From contig CAJWKB010000010.1 in NCBI GenBank assembly GCA_913042065.1, positions 1-25,703 of the forward strand: DNA of 25,703 nucleotides, in the 5' to 3' direction. This DNA is from an uncultured Alphaproteobacteria bacterium (GTDB taxonomy: Bacteria; Pseudomonadota; Alphaproteobacteria; Puniceispirillales; Puniceispirillaceae). A model generated the notes under the pieces. It was not told the DNA's origin. It was given only the letters and a program-made list of their open reading frames with translations, and did no database searches. A program made the position numbers and the translations under genes. Below are positions 8,087 through 16,145 of this stretch, one piece after another; the stretch's first letter is position 1, and each line of letters starts with the position of its first letter.

Positions 8087-8779
8087 ATGTGTGGACGATT
8101 TACCAGCACCGCTTCGCCAGAGGAATTGCGTCAGTTTGGTGTGATGATACCGGAAAATCTTCAGCCACGGTGGAATGTTACACCTGGCCAATCCGCTTTG
8201 GTTATCCAGCAGTCAGGCCTGCATGCTGAGGCTGTTCAAGCCAAATGGGGGCTGCCGCCCGCGTCCAAAAAACAGAGTTTTTTGATTAACGCTCGCATGG
8301 AAACGGTCACCGAGAAACCAACTTTCAGAGATGCCTTTGCGGCACGGCGCTGTCTTGTCGCCGCGACAGGTTGGTACGAATGGTCGGCGCCCCGGCAACC
8401 ATGGCATATTCAGCTGTGCGATGGCGGCTTGATGGCATTTGGTGGGCTTCTGTTTACCCTTGGTGGGAACACGCATTTTGTGGTGATGACAAGCGCTTCC
8501 GAGGGTGATTTGACGACCATCTATCATCGCCAGCCACTGATCCTGCCGCGGAACAGCTGGGGTGGCTGGTTGACAGGTGATGGCAGAACGGCAGAACAAT
8601 ATCTGCAGGTCGCACCAACGTGGCAGTTCAATTGGTACCGAGTTGGCCCCGCGGTTGGTAAAACTGCCGAGGATCACCCCGGACTGGTGACGCCACTGGA
8701 CGAGGCTGAACTTGCCGCTGAAAAGAACGCCTCACGCGTGGCCGGTACTGCGCAGAGTCAGGGTGATTTTTTTGCATGA
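8087..8779 (+). CDS. yedK: SOS response-associated peptidase family protein (YedK/HMCES-like, SRAP)
   Basis: SRAP proteins form a covalent thiazolidine link with abasic sites in single-stranded DNA through Cys2 after Met1 removal, protecting replication forks. The 230-residue product starts MCGRF, so Cys2 is in place. It also has RWNVTPGQ, the LINARMET motif with Asn68, and GWYEW with Glu98. The conserved '[IL]H-[DH]-RMP' motif reads IYHRQPLIL here: Tyr146 sits at the usual His position, His147 is one residue later, and Gln149 replaces Met (see findings). AAGGAG lies 10 nt before the ATG. I saw no GTTC-N7-GTTC alphaproteobacterial SOS box in the 186 bp between this gene and sua5, so LexA control is not supported. 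It converges on an AlkA-like glycosylase gene with a 7-bp gap. Confidence 0.9.
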   Translation: MCGRFTSTASPEELRQFGVMIPENLQPRWNVTPGQSALVIQQSGLHAEAVQAKWGLPPASKKQSFLINARMETVTEKPTFRDAFAARRCLVAATGWYEWSAPRQPWHIQLCDGGLMAFGGLLFTLGGNTHFVVMTSASEGDLTTIYHRQPLILPRNSWGGWLTGDGRTAEQYLQVAPTWQFNWYRVGPAVGKTAEDHPGLVTPLDEAELAAEKNASRVAGTAQSQGDFFA

Positions 8780-8786
8780 GAGCATC

Positions 8787-9482
8787 TCAGATATCGGCAA
8801 CCGTGGCCTTGCGGACTAGGATTCCATATATATGCCACAATACCAGCGCTCCTGCGCCGCGGTAAGGTCGCCAATGTTCGGCGATCACCTCCAATTCTGT
8901 TGCGCTTGGGCGGGTTTTTAGCGATTTCAGCAGTTTCATACCTTCTTGCAGCGCGATGTCATTGACTGGCCAGGCATCCAGGTCGGCAAGGGCAAAAAGC
9001 CGGTAATTATCAGCTGTCCAACTGCCAATGCCACGTATCCTTGTCAGGCGCGTCTGCACCTCATCACCGGGCAGATTTGCCAGCGCACGAAGGTCCAGTC
9101 TTCCGGCTGTGATCTCATTCGCAAGGCCGATCAGATATTCGGCTTTTCGCCGTGACAAACCAACTGTCATCATGATGTCAACTGAACTTTTGGCGATGGC
9201 ACTCTTATGCGTCAGGTTGACTGCGTCCATCCGGTCCCAGATCGACGCTGCCGCGGCCCGCGAGACTTGTTGCCCGACAATTGCCCGCGCTAGCGTGTCA
9301 AAACTGGCAGGAAGTGATCTGTCAGGCGGCGAGCCATATGTTTCAAGTGCCCATGCGACATCCTCATCAAGCTGGGCCAACGCCTTCAAGGCCCCGCCAT
9401 TGCCATGGCCGGCATCAACAAAAAGCTTTTGATATAATTCACTCATGAATGGAAGCATATCGTGCAATGTCCGTGTGACCAA
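8787..9482 (-). CDS. DNA-3-methyladenine glycosylase II family protein (AlkA-like, HhH-GPD)
   Basis: A base-excision glycosylase that would remove alkylated purines from DNA and leave an abasic site. The 231-residue protein has the HhH-GPD superfamily layout: FDTLARAIVGQQVS in the helical core, the helix-hairpin-helix RIRGIGSWTADNY at about 148-160, and the catalytic Asp175 in WPVNDIALQ, aligned with Asp238 of AlkA. A C-terminal WRPYRGAGALVLW helix is also typical. It lacks the N-terminal beta domain of E. coli AlkA, as many short homologues do. The start is uncertain: TTG at 9482 has AGGA 8 nt upstream, while the in-frame ATGs at 9458 and 9446 have no clear ribosome site. Its product, an abasic site, is the substrate of the convergent yedK-like protein, a neat but unproven link. 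Confidence 0.87.
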   Translation of the reverse strand: MVTRTLHDMLPFMSELYQKLFVDAGHGNGGALKALAQLDEDVAWALETYGSPPDRSLPASFDTLARAIVGQQVSRAAAASIWDRMDAVNLTHKSAIAKSSVDIMMTVGLSRRKAEYLIGLANEITAGRLDLRALANLPGDEVQTRLTRIRGIGSWTADNYRLFALADLDAWPVNDIALQEGMKLLKSLKTRPSATELEVIAEHWRPYRGAGALVLWHIYGILVRKATVADI

Positions 9483-10112
9483 GACTGGATTCCTGCTTCC
9501 ACGTGGCTCTCACAGATTTGTGAGGTGACTAACTGTGTAAAAGATTGTTTAGCGGTCATTATCTCCGTACCAACAAAATAAAGGCGAATGTTACATGTGA
9601 AGTTGAGACCTTCCTTTGCGATTGTTTCACTAGACTTTGATGCTTTGCGTCATCGGTACCATTGGCTCATAAAATGCAGGCGTGATGCGGGTGCATGAAA
9701 GCTTGGCCTGACGGTAATGGGACTTATCATTTTGTCTCATCCGGGAGTTTGTCGGGGATCATCAAGCGCGATTTGTAAATTTTGTCACCGGACCGCACGC
9801 TGTTTTTGACTGTTTGCGCTTGAATGGTAGGTAGGGCGGACGAAAATTGGAGCATTTACCACTTGCCGCCTATTCGGTTTTCGCCCGTTTTGGCATTGTC
9901 AGACTAGTAATCTGGCCGAATACACAACCGGCGTTGATGATTGCCTGCATCGCCATTGCCTAGATGCTCTCCCTGCCGCGTTCGGTCTGGCGCGCGCGCG
10001 TATAAACGCCTTGTTACATCTTTGCTGATTTTCAGTAAAAGAACAGGTGCGCTGGCTCAGGTTCTGGCCTAGTTTGACGATTGCTGAGATTTTTTATCTG
10101 AAGGGCGATTTC
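9483..10112. other. Gene-free stretch before the EamA permease gene
   Basis: No convincing gene is seen on either strand. The interval is AT-richer in its left half and has several short imperfect dyads, for example GGGAC/GTCTC around 9720-9750 and ATCC/GGAT around 9740-9765. A frame at 9847-9963 (TTG start, 38 codons) reads like a hydrophobic peptide and is followed in frame by a further ATG; it has no ribosome site and matches no family I know. A CG alternating run lies near 9990. The part before the permease must hold its promoter, but no box pair near consensus stands out. Confidence 0.5.
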
Positions 10113-11015
10113 TTGCCGGTCCCACGTTCCGTCATTGGCGCTTTGCTGAGCGTTTGCACCGTTGGTTTCGGTATTACCACGGGTGTTCTGGTCAAGGAAG
10201 TTAGCAGTGAGGCGTCAGTGGTCACGACGCTGTTCTATCGCTTTCTGTTCAGCTTGCCATTGCTGATCGGCTTTGGTCTGCTCACTCGTGGCAGGCAGTT
10301 CATGCAGGTCAATCAGAAGAAGACCCTGTTTTTCCGGGTGCTTTTTGGGTTTTCCGGTATCTGTTTTTGGTTTCTGTCCGTGCGGACGATGCCGCTGGGC
10401 CAGGCGACAGCCTTGTTTCAGAGTTCAGTCATTTTCGTCACACTGCTCTCGCCCCTGCTACTTGGTGAACGGGTAGGCATCTACCGCTGGTCTGCGGTTT
10501 TGACCGGGATGATAGGGGTGATTGTCGTGACCGATCCGTTCTCAGGCGATTTGACGCATTATGCGCTGTTTGGGGTAATGGCAGCGATGTCCGGCGCGGT
10601 ACTGGCCATTTTGCTGCGGCGGCTGGGTCTTGGCGACGCGCCGGCCAGTGTTGCCATCTGGTATAATCTGATGGGATTTCTGGCGACCAGCTGCGTTGTC
10701 ACACTATTTCCCGCCAATTTCGTTATCTACAGTGGTACAATTCTTTATCAGTTAATCGCGCTGGGCGTAGTTGCGTCATTCCTACAGATTCTGCTGACCA
10801 GTTCCTATCGATATGCCGATGCTGTCGTCATCTCCTCAATGCGGTATCTGCAGATGCCGCTGTCCGGACTTGTCGGCTATTTCATGTTCGCCGAGATTAT
10901 GACAACGACGGAAATCACCGGCGCGGCCATCATTATTGCCAGCTGTCTCGTGATTGTCTGGCGCGAACTGCTGCGGGGCAGGGCAGCACGGCCCTCGGCG
11001 GCGGCTGACAGCTGA
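10113..11015 (+). CDS. EamA/DMT superfamily permease
   Basis: An inner-membrane transporter of the drug/metabolite superfamily. The 300 residues contain about ten hydrophobic segments in two EamA repeats. The first repeat runs from IGALLSVCTVGFGI to the conserved MPLGQATALFQSSVIFVTLL and LLGERVGIYRWSAVL. The second runs from YALFGVMAAMSGAVLAILL to YADAVVISSMRYLQMPLSGLVGYFMFAE. Motifs such as 'A-x-F..S-x-P...L' plus 'GE' ending each repeat are typical. The substrate cannot be inferred. The frame is open from a GTG at 10047 without a good ribosome site; I prefer TTG 10113, which has AGGG 7 nt upstream and places the start just before the first helix. The gene stands 116 bp before an unrecognised ORF on the same strand. 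Confidence 0.85.
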   Translation: MPVPRSVIGALLSVCTVGFGITTGVLVKEVSSEASVVTTLFYRFLFSLPLLIGFGLLTRGRQFMQVNQKKTLFFRVLFGFSGICFWFLSVRTMPLGQATALFQSSVIFVTLLSPLLLGERVGIYRWSAVLTGMIGVIVVTDPFSGDLTHYALFGVMAAMSGAVLAILLRRLGLGDAPASVAIWYNLMGFLATSCVVTLFPANFVIYSGTILYQLIALGVVASFLQILLTSSYRYADAVVISSMRYLQMPLSGLVGYFMFAEIMTTTEITGAAIIIASCLVIVWRELLRGRAARPSAAADS

Positions 11016-11131
11016 ACTGGTAAATCTGCTACGGCTCGCCGACAGCGACTTGCCAACAGGTGGCAATCTCTCTTAAAAACCCCCACACGCAATACGGCGC
11101 TGGCGCGCCGATGGCTGAACAGGAGAATGAT

Positions 11132-11653
11132 GTGGTGACAAAGATTATTCGGGTAATGGGCGAAACTGACATTGTCGATATTGATGTTGACGCGCATGAC
11201 GGCGGGGCCAATGCGAAATTGATGGGCCTTGACCTGGCTGACAAGATCAACCTTCTTGGTCACTGGATGGATCAGGACCGTGGCGAAGCCTTGGCCAGCG
11301 ATCCCGAGCATCTGACGGCGATGACAGCGATCACCGCAGATTTTCTGGCGAATGGCGAGGTAGATGCCGCCTTTGCCAATGGAACCAATTTCATGCTGCT
11401 GACGATTCTGCGGGAGAAATGGCCAGTGGGGTCAAAGGCAAAATTCCAGAAAATCGCTGAGCGTGTTGGCGTGCAGCATACCTATCTTGCCGTTGCCTGT
11501 GGTCCCGCCAAGGTCGATGACCTGAACGATGTTGATGCGCTCAAGAAAGCTGAAACAAGCCAGCTTGGTCTGGCCTTGGCGAATTTTCGCCGGATGCGCA
11601 AACATTTTGCCAACAGCAGCGCTGTACAGACCTTGATAAGGCAGGGCATTTAG
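11132..11653 (+). CDS. Hypothetical protein, 173 residues
   Basis: I do not recognise this protein. It is a soluble, mildly acidic protein with no signal peptide, membrane segment, cysteine motif or repeat. A central mostly helical part includes MGLDLADKINLLGHWMDQD and FANGTNFMLLTILREKWPVG, and a C-terminal basic helix is ANFRRMRKHFANSS. The start GTG at 11132 is chosen because AGGAG lies 6 nt upstream. The frame is open back to a GTG at 11060, but neither that codon nor the ATG at 11111 has a ribosome site. Codon choice and GC resemble its neighbours, so it looks like a real resident gene. It follows the permease by 116 bp and converges on aacS with a 6-bp gap. No function is proposed. Confidence 0.75.
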   Translation: MVTKIIRVMGETDIVDIDVDAHDGGANAKLMGLDLADKINLLGHWMDQDRGEALASDPEHLTAMTAITADFLANGEVDAAFANGTNFMLLTILREKWPVGSKAKFQKIAERVGVQHTYLAVACGPAKVDDLNDVDALKKAETSQLGLALANFRRMRKHFANSSAVQTLIRQGI

Positions 11654-11659
11654 CCGTGC

Positions 11660-13648
11660 CTACTCGGCCAGTTCAGGCAGATTGTCGAAAAACGCAAGTG
11701 CGTCGGCATTGGCCAGCGCTTCGGTGTTCTTGACCGGGCGGCCATGAATTATGTCGCGAACTGCCAGTTCAGTGATTTTGCCTGACCGGGTTCGTGGTAT
11801 GTCGGGAACGGCGATGATCCGTGCCGGGACATGCCGCGGCGTTGCGCCAGACCGGATGGCGGTTTTGATTGCTGCAACAAGATTGGCATCCAGGGCGCTG
11901 CCCTCGGCAAGCCGGACAAACAGGATCACCCGCATGTCATTGTCCCATGCCTGACCGACGACAAGCGCCTCGATGATGTCATCGAAAGCCTCGACCTGCC
12001 GGTAAATCTCGGCTGTGCCAATCCGCACTCCGCCGGGGTTCAGTGTTGCGTCAGAGCGCCCATGAATAATGATGCCGCTGCGCTCGGTCAGCGTTGCCCA
12101 GTCACCATGCCGCCAGATACCAGGAAAATGCTCGAAATAGGCGGCCCTGTATTTGGCATCGCCCGGATCGTTCCAGAATTTGATCGGCATCGATGGGAAG
12201 GGGGCAAGACAGCATAGCTCACCCTGTTCGCCTGTTACGGGGGCACCTGACTCATCCAGAACTGCGACGGCCATGCCAAGGCCGCGCACTTGAATTTCAC
12301 CAGCGACCACCGGCAGTGTGGGGCATCCAAGAACAAAACAGGATATGATATCTGTGCCGCCAGAGATTGAGCAAAGCTGTACGCTTGGGCTGATCGCCTG
12401 ATAAACGAAATCAAATCCGTCAACCGAGAGTGGTGAGCCGGTTGTCATCACCAGCCGCAGTTTCTGCAGATCGACGTCATCCAATGGCCGGTACCCAGCA
12501 TTGCGAACTGCATCGATGTATTTTGCTGAAACGCCGAAATGGCTGAGTTGTTCACGCTCGGCAATCTGCCATAGTCTGTCCGGACCCGGATGAAACGGAT
12601 TGCCCTCGAACAGCACGATCCTTGCGCCCACCATTAGGGTTGAGACCATCCAGTTCCACATCATCCACCCGCAGGTGGTAAAGAAGAACAGAGCATCATC
12701 GGGTTTCACATCACTTTGCAGTCGCAGTTCCTTGACATGCTGCAATGTTGTTCCCCCAACGCCATGAACAATGCATTTGGGAGCACCCGTTGTTCCACTG
12801 GAAAATAAAATATAGAGCGGGTCATTGAAGCCAACACGAGCGAAGTTCTTTACCGGCGTTGCGGCGGTGAGGGCGTAATCAAAATGTACCGCACCGGCAA
12901 TAGCCGAAAAATCTGGTTGTGCGTTTAGATAGGGAATGATGACAACAGCTAGCAGCGAGGGTAGCCTGGCGACCAACTCGCTAACAACATTTAGGCGGTC
13001 CAATGCGTTGCCAGCATAATGATAGCCATCGCAAGCAAACAACAGTTTTGGTTCGATCTGGCTGAAACGATCGTGGGCACCGCCAATGCCAAAATCAGGT
13101 GAACAGCTGGAAAATACGCCGCCAAGCGTCGAAGTCGCCAACATTATGATAATCGCCTCGGCAATGTTCGGCACATAGGCTGCCACCCTGTCCCCGGGGC
13201 CGACACCTTTTGTTTGCATCCAGCCGGCGAGCGCCATGACCTTGCTTTTCAATTCGCGGCGTGTCAGTGATATGAAACGGTCATCCTCGCCATATGCCGA
13301 AATTGCAGTTTGATCATCAGCCTGCACAAGCATGTTTTCGGCAAAGCACAGCCGCGCATCAGGAAAAAAGCGTGTGCTTAGCATTGTGCCTTCATCAGCA
13401 ATTTTTCGCGCACCTTTCTCACCAATCACACCTTGCCAATCCCAGAGTGTGTCCCAAAAGGCAGGGCTGTCGTCAATCGACCATTGCCAAAGTTCATGAT
13501 AGTCACCAGTCCAGCCCTCTTGGTCGTTCAGCTTTGCTGCTACCATGGTGGCAAAAGCGAAGAGATTACTTTCTCTTACCTGCTGCTCGGTTGGCTGCCA
13601 GAGAATTCTCGCGTCTGACCTGGTCGATATGGCGGGAGTGCGCTTCAT
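11660..13648 (-). CDS. aacS: Acetoacetyl-CoA synthetase (acetoacetate--CoA ligase)
   Basis: This ATP-dependent ligase activates acetoacetate to acetoacetyl-CoA, linking ketone-body or polyhydroxybutyrate breakdown to central metabolism. The 662 residues match the family length (about 650). It is an ANL-superfamily adenylating enzyme: the phosphate-binding loop is LFSSGTTGAPKCIVHGVGG, and the adenylation motif region reads MTTGSPLS and ISGGTDIISCF. Further on come GRSDATLNPGGVRIGTAEIY and the C-terminal RTRSGKITE, with the catalytic Lys624. The N-terminal stretch WQPTEQQVRESNLFAF and the segment SIDDSPAFWDTLWDW are features I associate with acetoacetyl-CoA rather than acetyl-CoA synthetases. 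The ATG at 13648 has GAGG 8 nt upstream. It is a single-gene unit with a possible operator region at 13779-13825. Confidence 0.93.
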   Translation of the reverse strand: MKRTPAISTRSDARILWQPTEQQVRESNLFAFATMVAAKLNDQEGWTGDYHELWQWSIDDSPAFWDTLWDWQGVIGEKGARKIADEGTMLSTRFFPDARLCFAENMLVQADDQTAISAYGEDDRFISLTRRELKSKVMALAGWMQTKGVGPGDRVAAYVPNIAEAIIIMLATSTLGGVFSSCSPDFGIGGAHDRFSQIEPKLLFACDGYHYAGNALDRLNVVSELVARLPSLLAVVIIPYLNAQPDFSAIAGAVHFDYALTAATPVKNFARVGFNDPLYILFSSGTTGAPKCIVHGVGGTTLQHVKELRLQSDVKPDDALFFFTTCGWMMWNWMVSTLMVGARIVLFEGNPFHPGPDRLWQIAEREQLSHFGVSAKYIDAVRNAGYRPLDDVDLQKLRLVMTTGSPLSVDGFDFVYQAISPSVQLCSISGGTDIISCFVLGCPTLPVVAGEIQVRGLGMAVAVLDESGAPVTGEQGELCCLAPFPSMPIKFWNDPGDAKYRAAYFEHFPGIWRHGDWATLTERSGIIIHGRSDATLNPGGVRIGTAEIYRQVEAFDDIIEALVVGQAWDNDMRVILFVRLAEGSALDANLVAAIKTAIRSGATPRHVPARIIAVPDIPRTRSGKITELAVRDIIHGRPVKNTEALANADALAFFDNLPELAE

Positions 13649-13778
13649 GAATTTTGCCTCGCGTTGGCTGGAGCTGTCGGTTCCGCTCGCGAACAGCCGG
13701 CTAGAATGAAAAATGAAGTGTTGCCAGCATAGGGGTTGGCAGGCAGCGCGACAATAAATTTCAAACGTACTTAGTGGA

Positions 13779-13796
13779 TGTAAAGTAACGTTTACA
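13779..13796. promoter_or_regulatory. Inverted repeat, candidate operator upstream of aacS
   Basis: TGTAAA and TTTACA form perfect 6-bp arms around a 6-nt spacer, about 130 bp before the aacS start. On the minus strand the second arm (TTTACA) also resembles a -35 box facing aacS. The size and symmetry fit a site for a dimeric regulator, but no regulator gene is nearby and I cannot name the family. Confidence 0.3.
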
Positions 13797-13801
13797 CTGT
13801 T

Positions 13802-13825
13802 TCACTTCTATTGTTGTCACTTCTA
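13802..13825. repeat. Short direct repeat upstream of aacS
   Basis: The 9-mer TCACTTCTA occurs at 13802-13810 and again at 13817-13825, a period of 15 bp, directly beside the inverted repeat at 13779-13796. It may be part of the same control region or chance. Confidence 0.35.
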
Positions 13826-14650
13826 AACTATTCTGAGAGTCGGCTTGGTATGTTGCTTTTGGTCGCAAATCAGATAAATGGTTTGTTATCCGTCAGAGTT
13901 CGTATAACAACCTCCTAATATTTACTCTTGATTGGCTGCAGATACGGGACAATGTCCGCTTAGATGGAATATTTTTCTAACGGAGCGCTAACCAAGATGA
14001 CAGGATATAGATGACAGAACAACAGCCTGCGGTATGGATAGATATGGTGATTGAATCTTTATGATGTATACACAAAGCATGGAAATGATAAACAGTTAGG
14101 TAAAGGCCTGTAAGCCTAATTACCGTTAAACGTATTGGAACTAGCGAAGCGCCAATGGATCGCAGAATCGGATAATGACCCAGTATTCCAGTTGGAACTG
14201 TTTGATGATAACAAACACTAAATTATTTTCTCGATCTTGGTGCGTGATGGCAGCGGTGCTCTGCAGGCGTGTTTTCTTAATATGCTGGTCATCAAGGATG
14301 CAATTCAGACAACGCATAAGTCGGTAAGAGTCTGTTCTGAATAGGCTTCAGAAACCATCTACTGGCATATTGAACTGAAGGCATCTTCGGGGCAACAGCT
14401 TTCCTGATCATTGACCAGTTTTGCTTAGATGGCTTAGGTGATCTTTGGTGATTATCTCGACAGGGCAAGGGTCGATTATGCTGAAGCCGGGTAGACCGAC
14501 GTCTGAGGGTTTTTGTTGTAATTTCCGCCATGCTGACTAGTTATAAGAAAAGAGTGTGACAACACGACTGGATTGCGTCTGCTGTGCCCCATATCGACAT
14601 CACACACCTGAGGAATGGCTACTCAACTTCTATTTTAACGAGCAAGATAA

Positions 14651-16000
14651 ATGACATATGACTATGATCTGATTGTGATTGGCGCTGGTTCTGGCGGGGT
14701 ACGTGCCGCGCGCATTTCGGCAGGCCATGGCGCAAAGGTGGTGGTAATTGAGGGTGACCGGCCGGGAGGCACTTGTGTCATTCGGGGCTGTGTGCCCAAA
14801 AAGCTTTTGATGTATGGCTCTGCGTTTTCTGCCGATGCTGAGGATGCCCGTGGTTTTGGTTGGGATGTCGGGGTTGAGGGTCATAATTGGTCAAATATGA
14901 TTGCCGCGAAAAATTCCGAGCTTGCTAGGTTGGAAGGCATTTACCGATCACTTCTGAAAAATGCAGGTGCCGTATTAATTGATGGATTTGCAACTGTAAT
15001 CGGCCCTAACCACGTCACCGTCAATGGCACGGAACTCACTGCTGAACGAATTTTGATCGCAGTCGGTGGAACGCCTCAATTGCTTGAGGTTCCTGGAATG
15101 GCAGAACATGCTATCACCTCAAATGAAGCGCTCGACCTTGAAACATTTCCTGAAGAGATTGTGATCTATGGCAGCGGTTACATCGCGCTTGAGTTTGCTG
15201 GGATTTTCAACGGGTTTGGCGCGAAAACGCATCTTGTCTATCGCAGTGATCTGCCGCTACGTGGCTTTGATGCAGATATCCGCAGCGAGATAGCCACAGC
15301 CCTTGAGGGGCGTGGCGTTATTCTGCATCCCGAAACGACAATCTCGGCGATTGCAGGTAATGGTGATGAAAAACAGATCAGCCTCAGCGATGGGACGGTG
15401 ATCACCGCCAGTCAGGTGATGGCAGCGACCGGGCGGAGCCCAAATACAGCCGGATTGGGGCTGGCCGAGACCGGTGTCACCATGGGAGGGCGCGGCGAAG
15501 TGATTGTCGACGAAAATTCGCGTACGTCGGTGCCGTCAATTTTTGCGGTTGGTGATGTCACGGACCGGATCAATCTGACGCCGGTTGCGATTGCTGAGGG
15601 GCACGCTTTTGCAGACAGAACCTATGGCGTCATGAACCGGATTGCCAGCCACGACAATGTTGCCTCTGCCGTTTTCAGCCAGCCTCCAATTGCCTCTGTT
15701 GGCCTAAACGAGGCCGAGGCAGACGAGAGATATGCTGGAATAACGGTGTTTGAGAGTCGCTTCCGGGCGATGAAAAATATCATCTCGGGCCGCGCGGAGA
15801 GGAGCTATATGAAGATGGTTGTGGAGTCTGCTTCAGACAGGGTTGTTGGAGTTCATATGATAGGGCCTGACAGTGGTGAAATCATGCAGGGAATTGCGAT
15901 TGCCGTCAAAATGGGTGCGACCAAGGCAGATTTTGATGCAACCGTTGGAATCCACCCTACTGCAGCAGAGGAATTTGTGACCATGCGTTCACCGCGCTAG
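14651..16000 (+). CDS. gor: Glutathione-disulfide reductase
   Basis: A cytoplasmic FAD flavoenzyme that reduces oxidised glutathione with NADPH. The 449 residues match the family. The FAD loop is GAGSGGVRAARISAGHGAK (11-29), and the redox-active disulfide is Cys42 and Cys47 in GGTCVIRGCVPKK. The NADPH-site motif is GSGYIALEFAGIFNGFG (174-190), followed by Arg198 and Arg204, which favour NADPH over NADH. A second FAD motif is FAVGDVT, and the C-terminal HPTAAEE contains the active-site His435. Together these separate it from dihydrolipoamide dehydrogenase and mercuric reductase. The ribosome site is weak (GAGCAAG). No OxyR-type site was recognised in the long upstream gap. It starts the long plus-strand run, but a 145-bp gap and a possible weak terminator separate it from the next gene. 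Confidence 0.94.
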   Translation: MTYDYDLIVIGAGSGGVRAARISAGHGAKVVVIEGDRPGGTCVIRGCVPKKLLMYGSAFSADAEDARGFGWDVGVEGHNWSNMIAAKNSELARLEGIYRSLLKNAGAVLIDGFATVIGPNHVTVNGTELTAERILIAVGGTPQLLEVPGMAEHAITSNEALDLETFPEEIVIYGSGYIALEFAGIFNGFGAKTHLVYRSDLPLRGFDADIRSEIATALEGRGVILHPETTISAIAGNGDEKQISLSDGTVITASQVMAATGRSPNTAGLGLAETGVTMGGRGEVIVDENSRTSVPSIFAVGDVTDRINLTPVAIAEGHAFADRTYGVMNRIASHDNVASAVFSQPPIASVGLNEAEADERYAGITVFESRFRAMKNIISGRAERSYMKMVVESASDRVVGVHMIGPDSGEIMQGIAIAVKMGATKADFDATVGIHPTAAEEFVTMRSPR

Positions 16001-16001
16001 T

Positions 16002-16026
16002 AACACTCCCTCTGTGTTTTGTCTTT
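16002..16026 (+). terminator. Possible weak terminator after gor
   Basis: Directly after the gor stop codon, AACAC and GTGTT can form a 5-bp stem with a 7-nt loop, followed by a T-rich tract (TTGTCTTT). The stem is short and has few GC pairs, so support is low. Confidence 0.25.
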
Positions 16027-16038
16027 GTGTGAATTTTG

Positions 16039-16069
16039 TTGAAAAAGCAGGGAATTTGACCATTATAAG
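16039..16069 (+). promoter_or_regulatory. Weak candidate promoter of the DAHP synthase gene
   Basis: TTGAAA (5 of 6 match to TTGACA) and TATAAG (5 of 6 match to TATAAT) are separated by 19 nt, longer than the preferred 17. They lie about 77 bp before the ATG at 16146 in the gap after gor. Confidence 0.3.
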
Positions 16070-16145
16070 CCGGCTGGTCAGGGTGCAACGGCAGGGTTCT
16101 GTCCAGAAGTTTTTGTCACTATGCATGGATCAAGGGTGAATTTGG

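Larger units (their letters stand above)
13649..14650. other. Gene-free 1-kb stretch between aacS and gor
   Basis: The part next to aacS (13649-13830) should hold the aacS promoter and contains an inverted repeat and a short direct repeat, listed separately. The middle (about 13960-14345) has scraps that look like eroded coding sequence: a 17-codon frame at 14011 with a good ribosome site (AGGA, 5 nt) that ends at 14064, a continuation in the next frame to 14113, and a frame from 14120 to 14344 broken only by TAA at 14219. The right part (14345-14650) shows nothing I can name. No tRNA, terminal inverted repeat or recognisable transposase was seen. The gor promoter must lie at its right end. 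Confidence 0.5.

Noticed and set aside
9700..9790. Stem-like segments in the AlkA-permease gap, considered as a riboswitch or small RNA.
   Set aside because: Stems are only 4-5 bp with mismatches, and nothing matches the SAM-II, fluoride or other consensus that I can recall. No adjacent gene suggests a ligand.
9985..10005. Alternating CG tract near 9990, considered as a Z-DNA or regulatory element.
   Set aside because: Only about ten bases long, expected by chance in DNA of this composition.
14292..14531. A 79-codon minus-strand frame before gor, considered as a transposase or basic protein remnant.
   Set aside because: Composition is rich in Arg, Lys and Pro without any motif, and no ribosome site or repeat ends were seen. 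It looks like chance.
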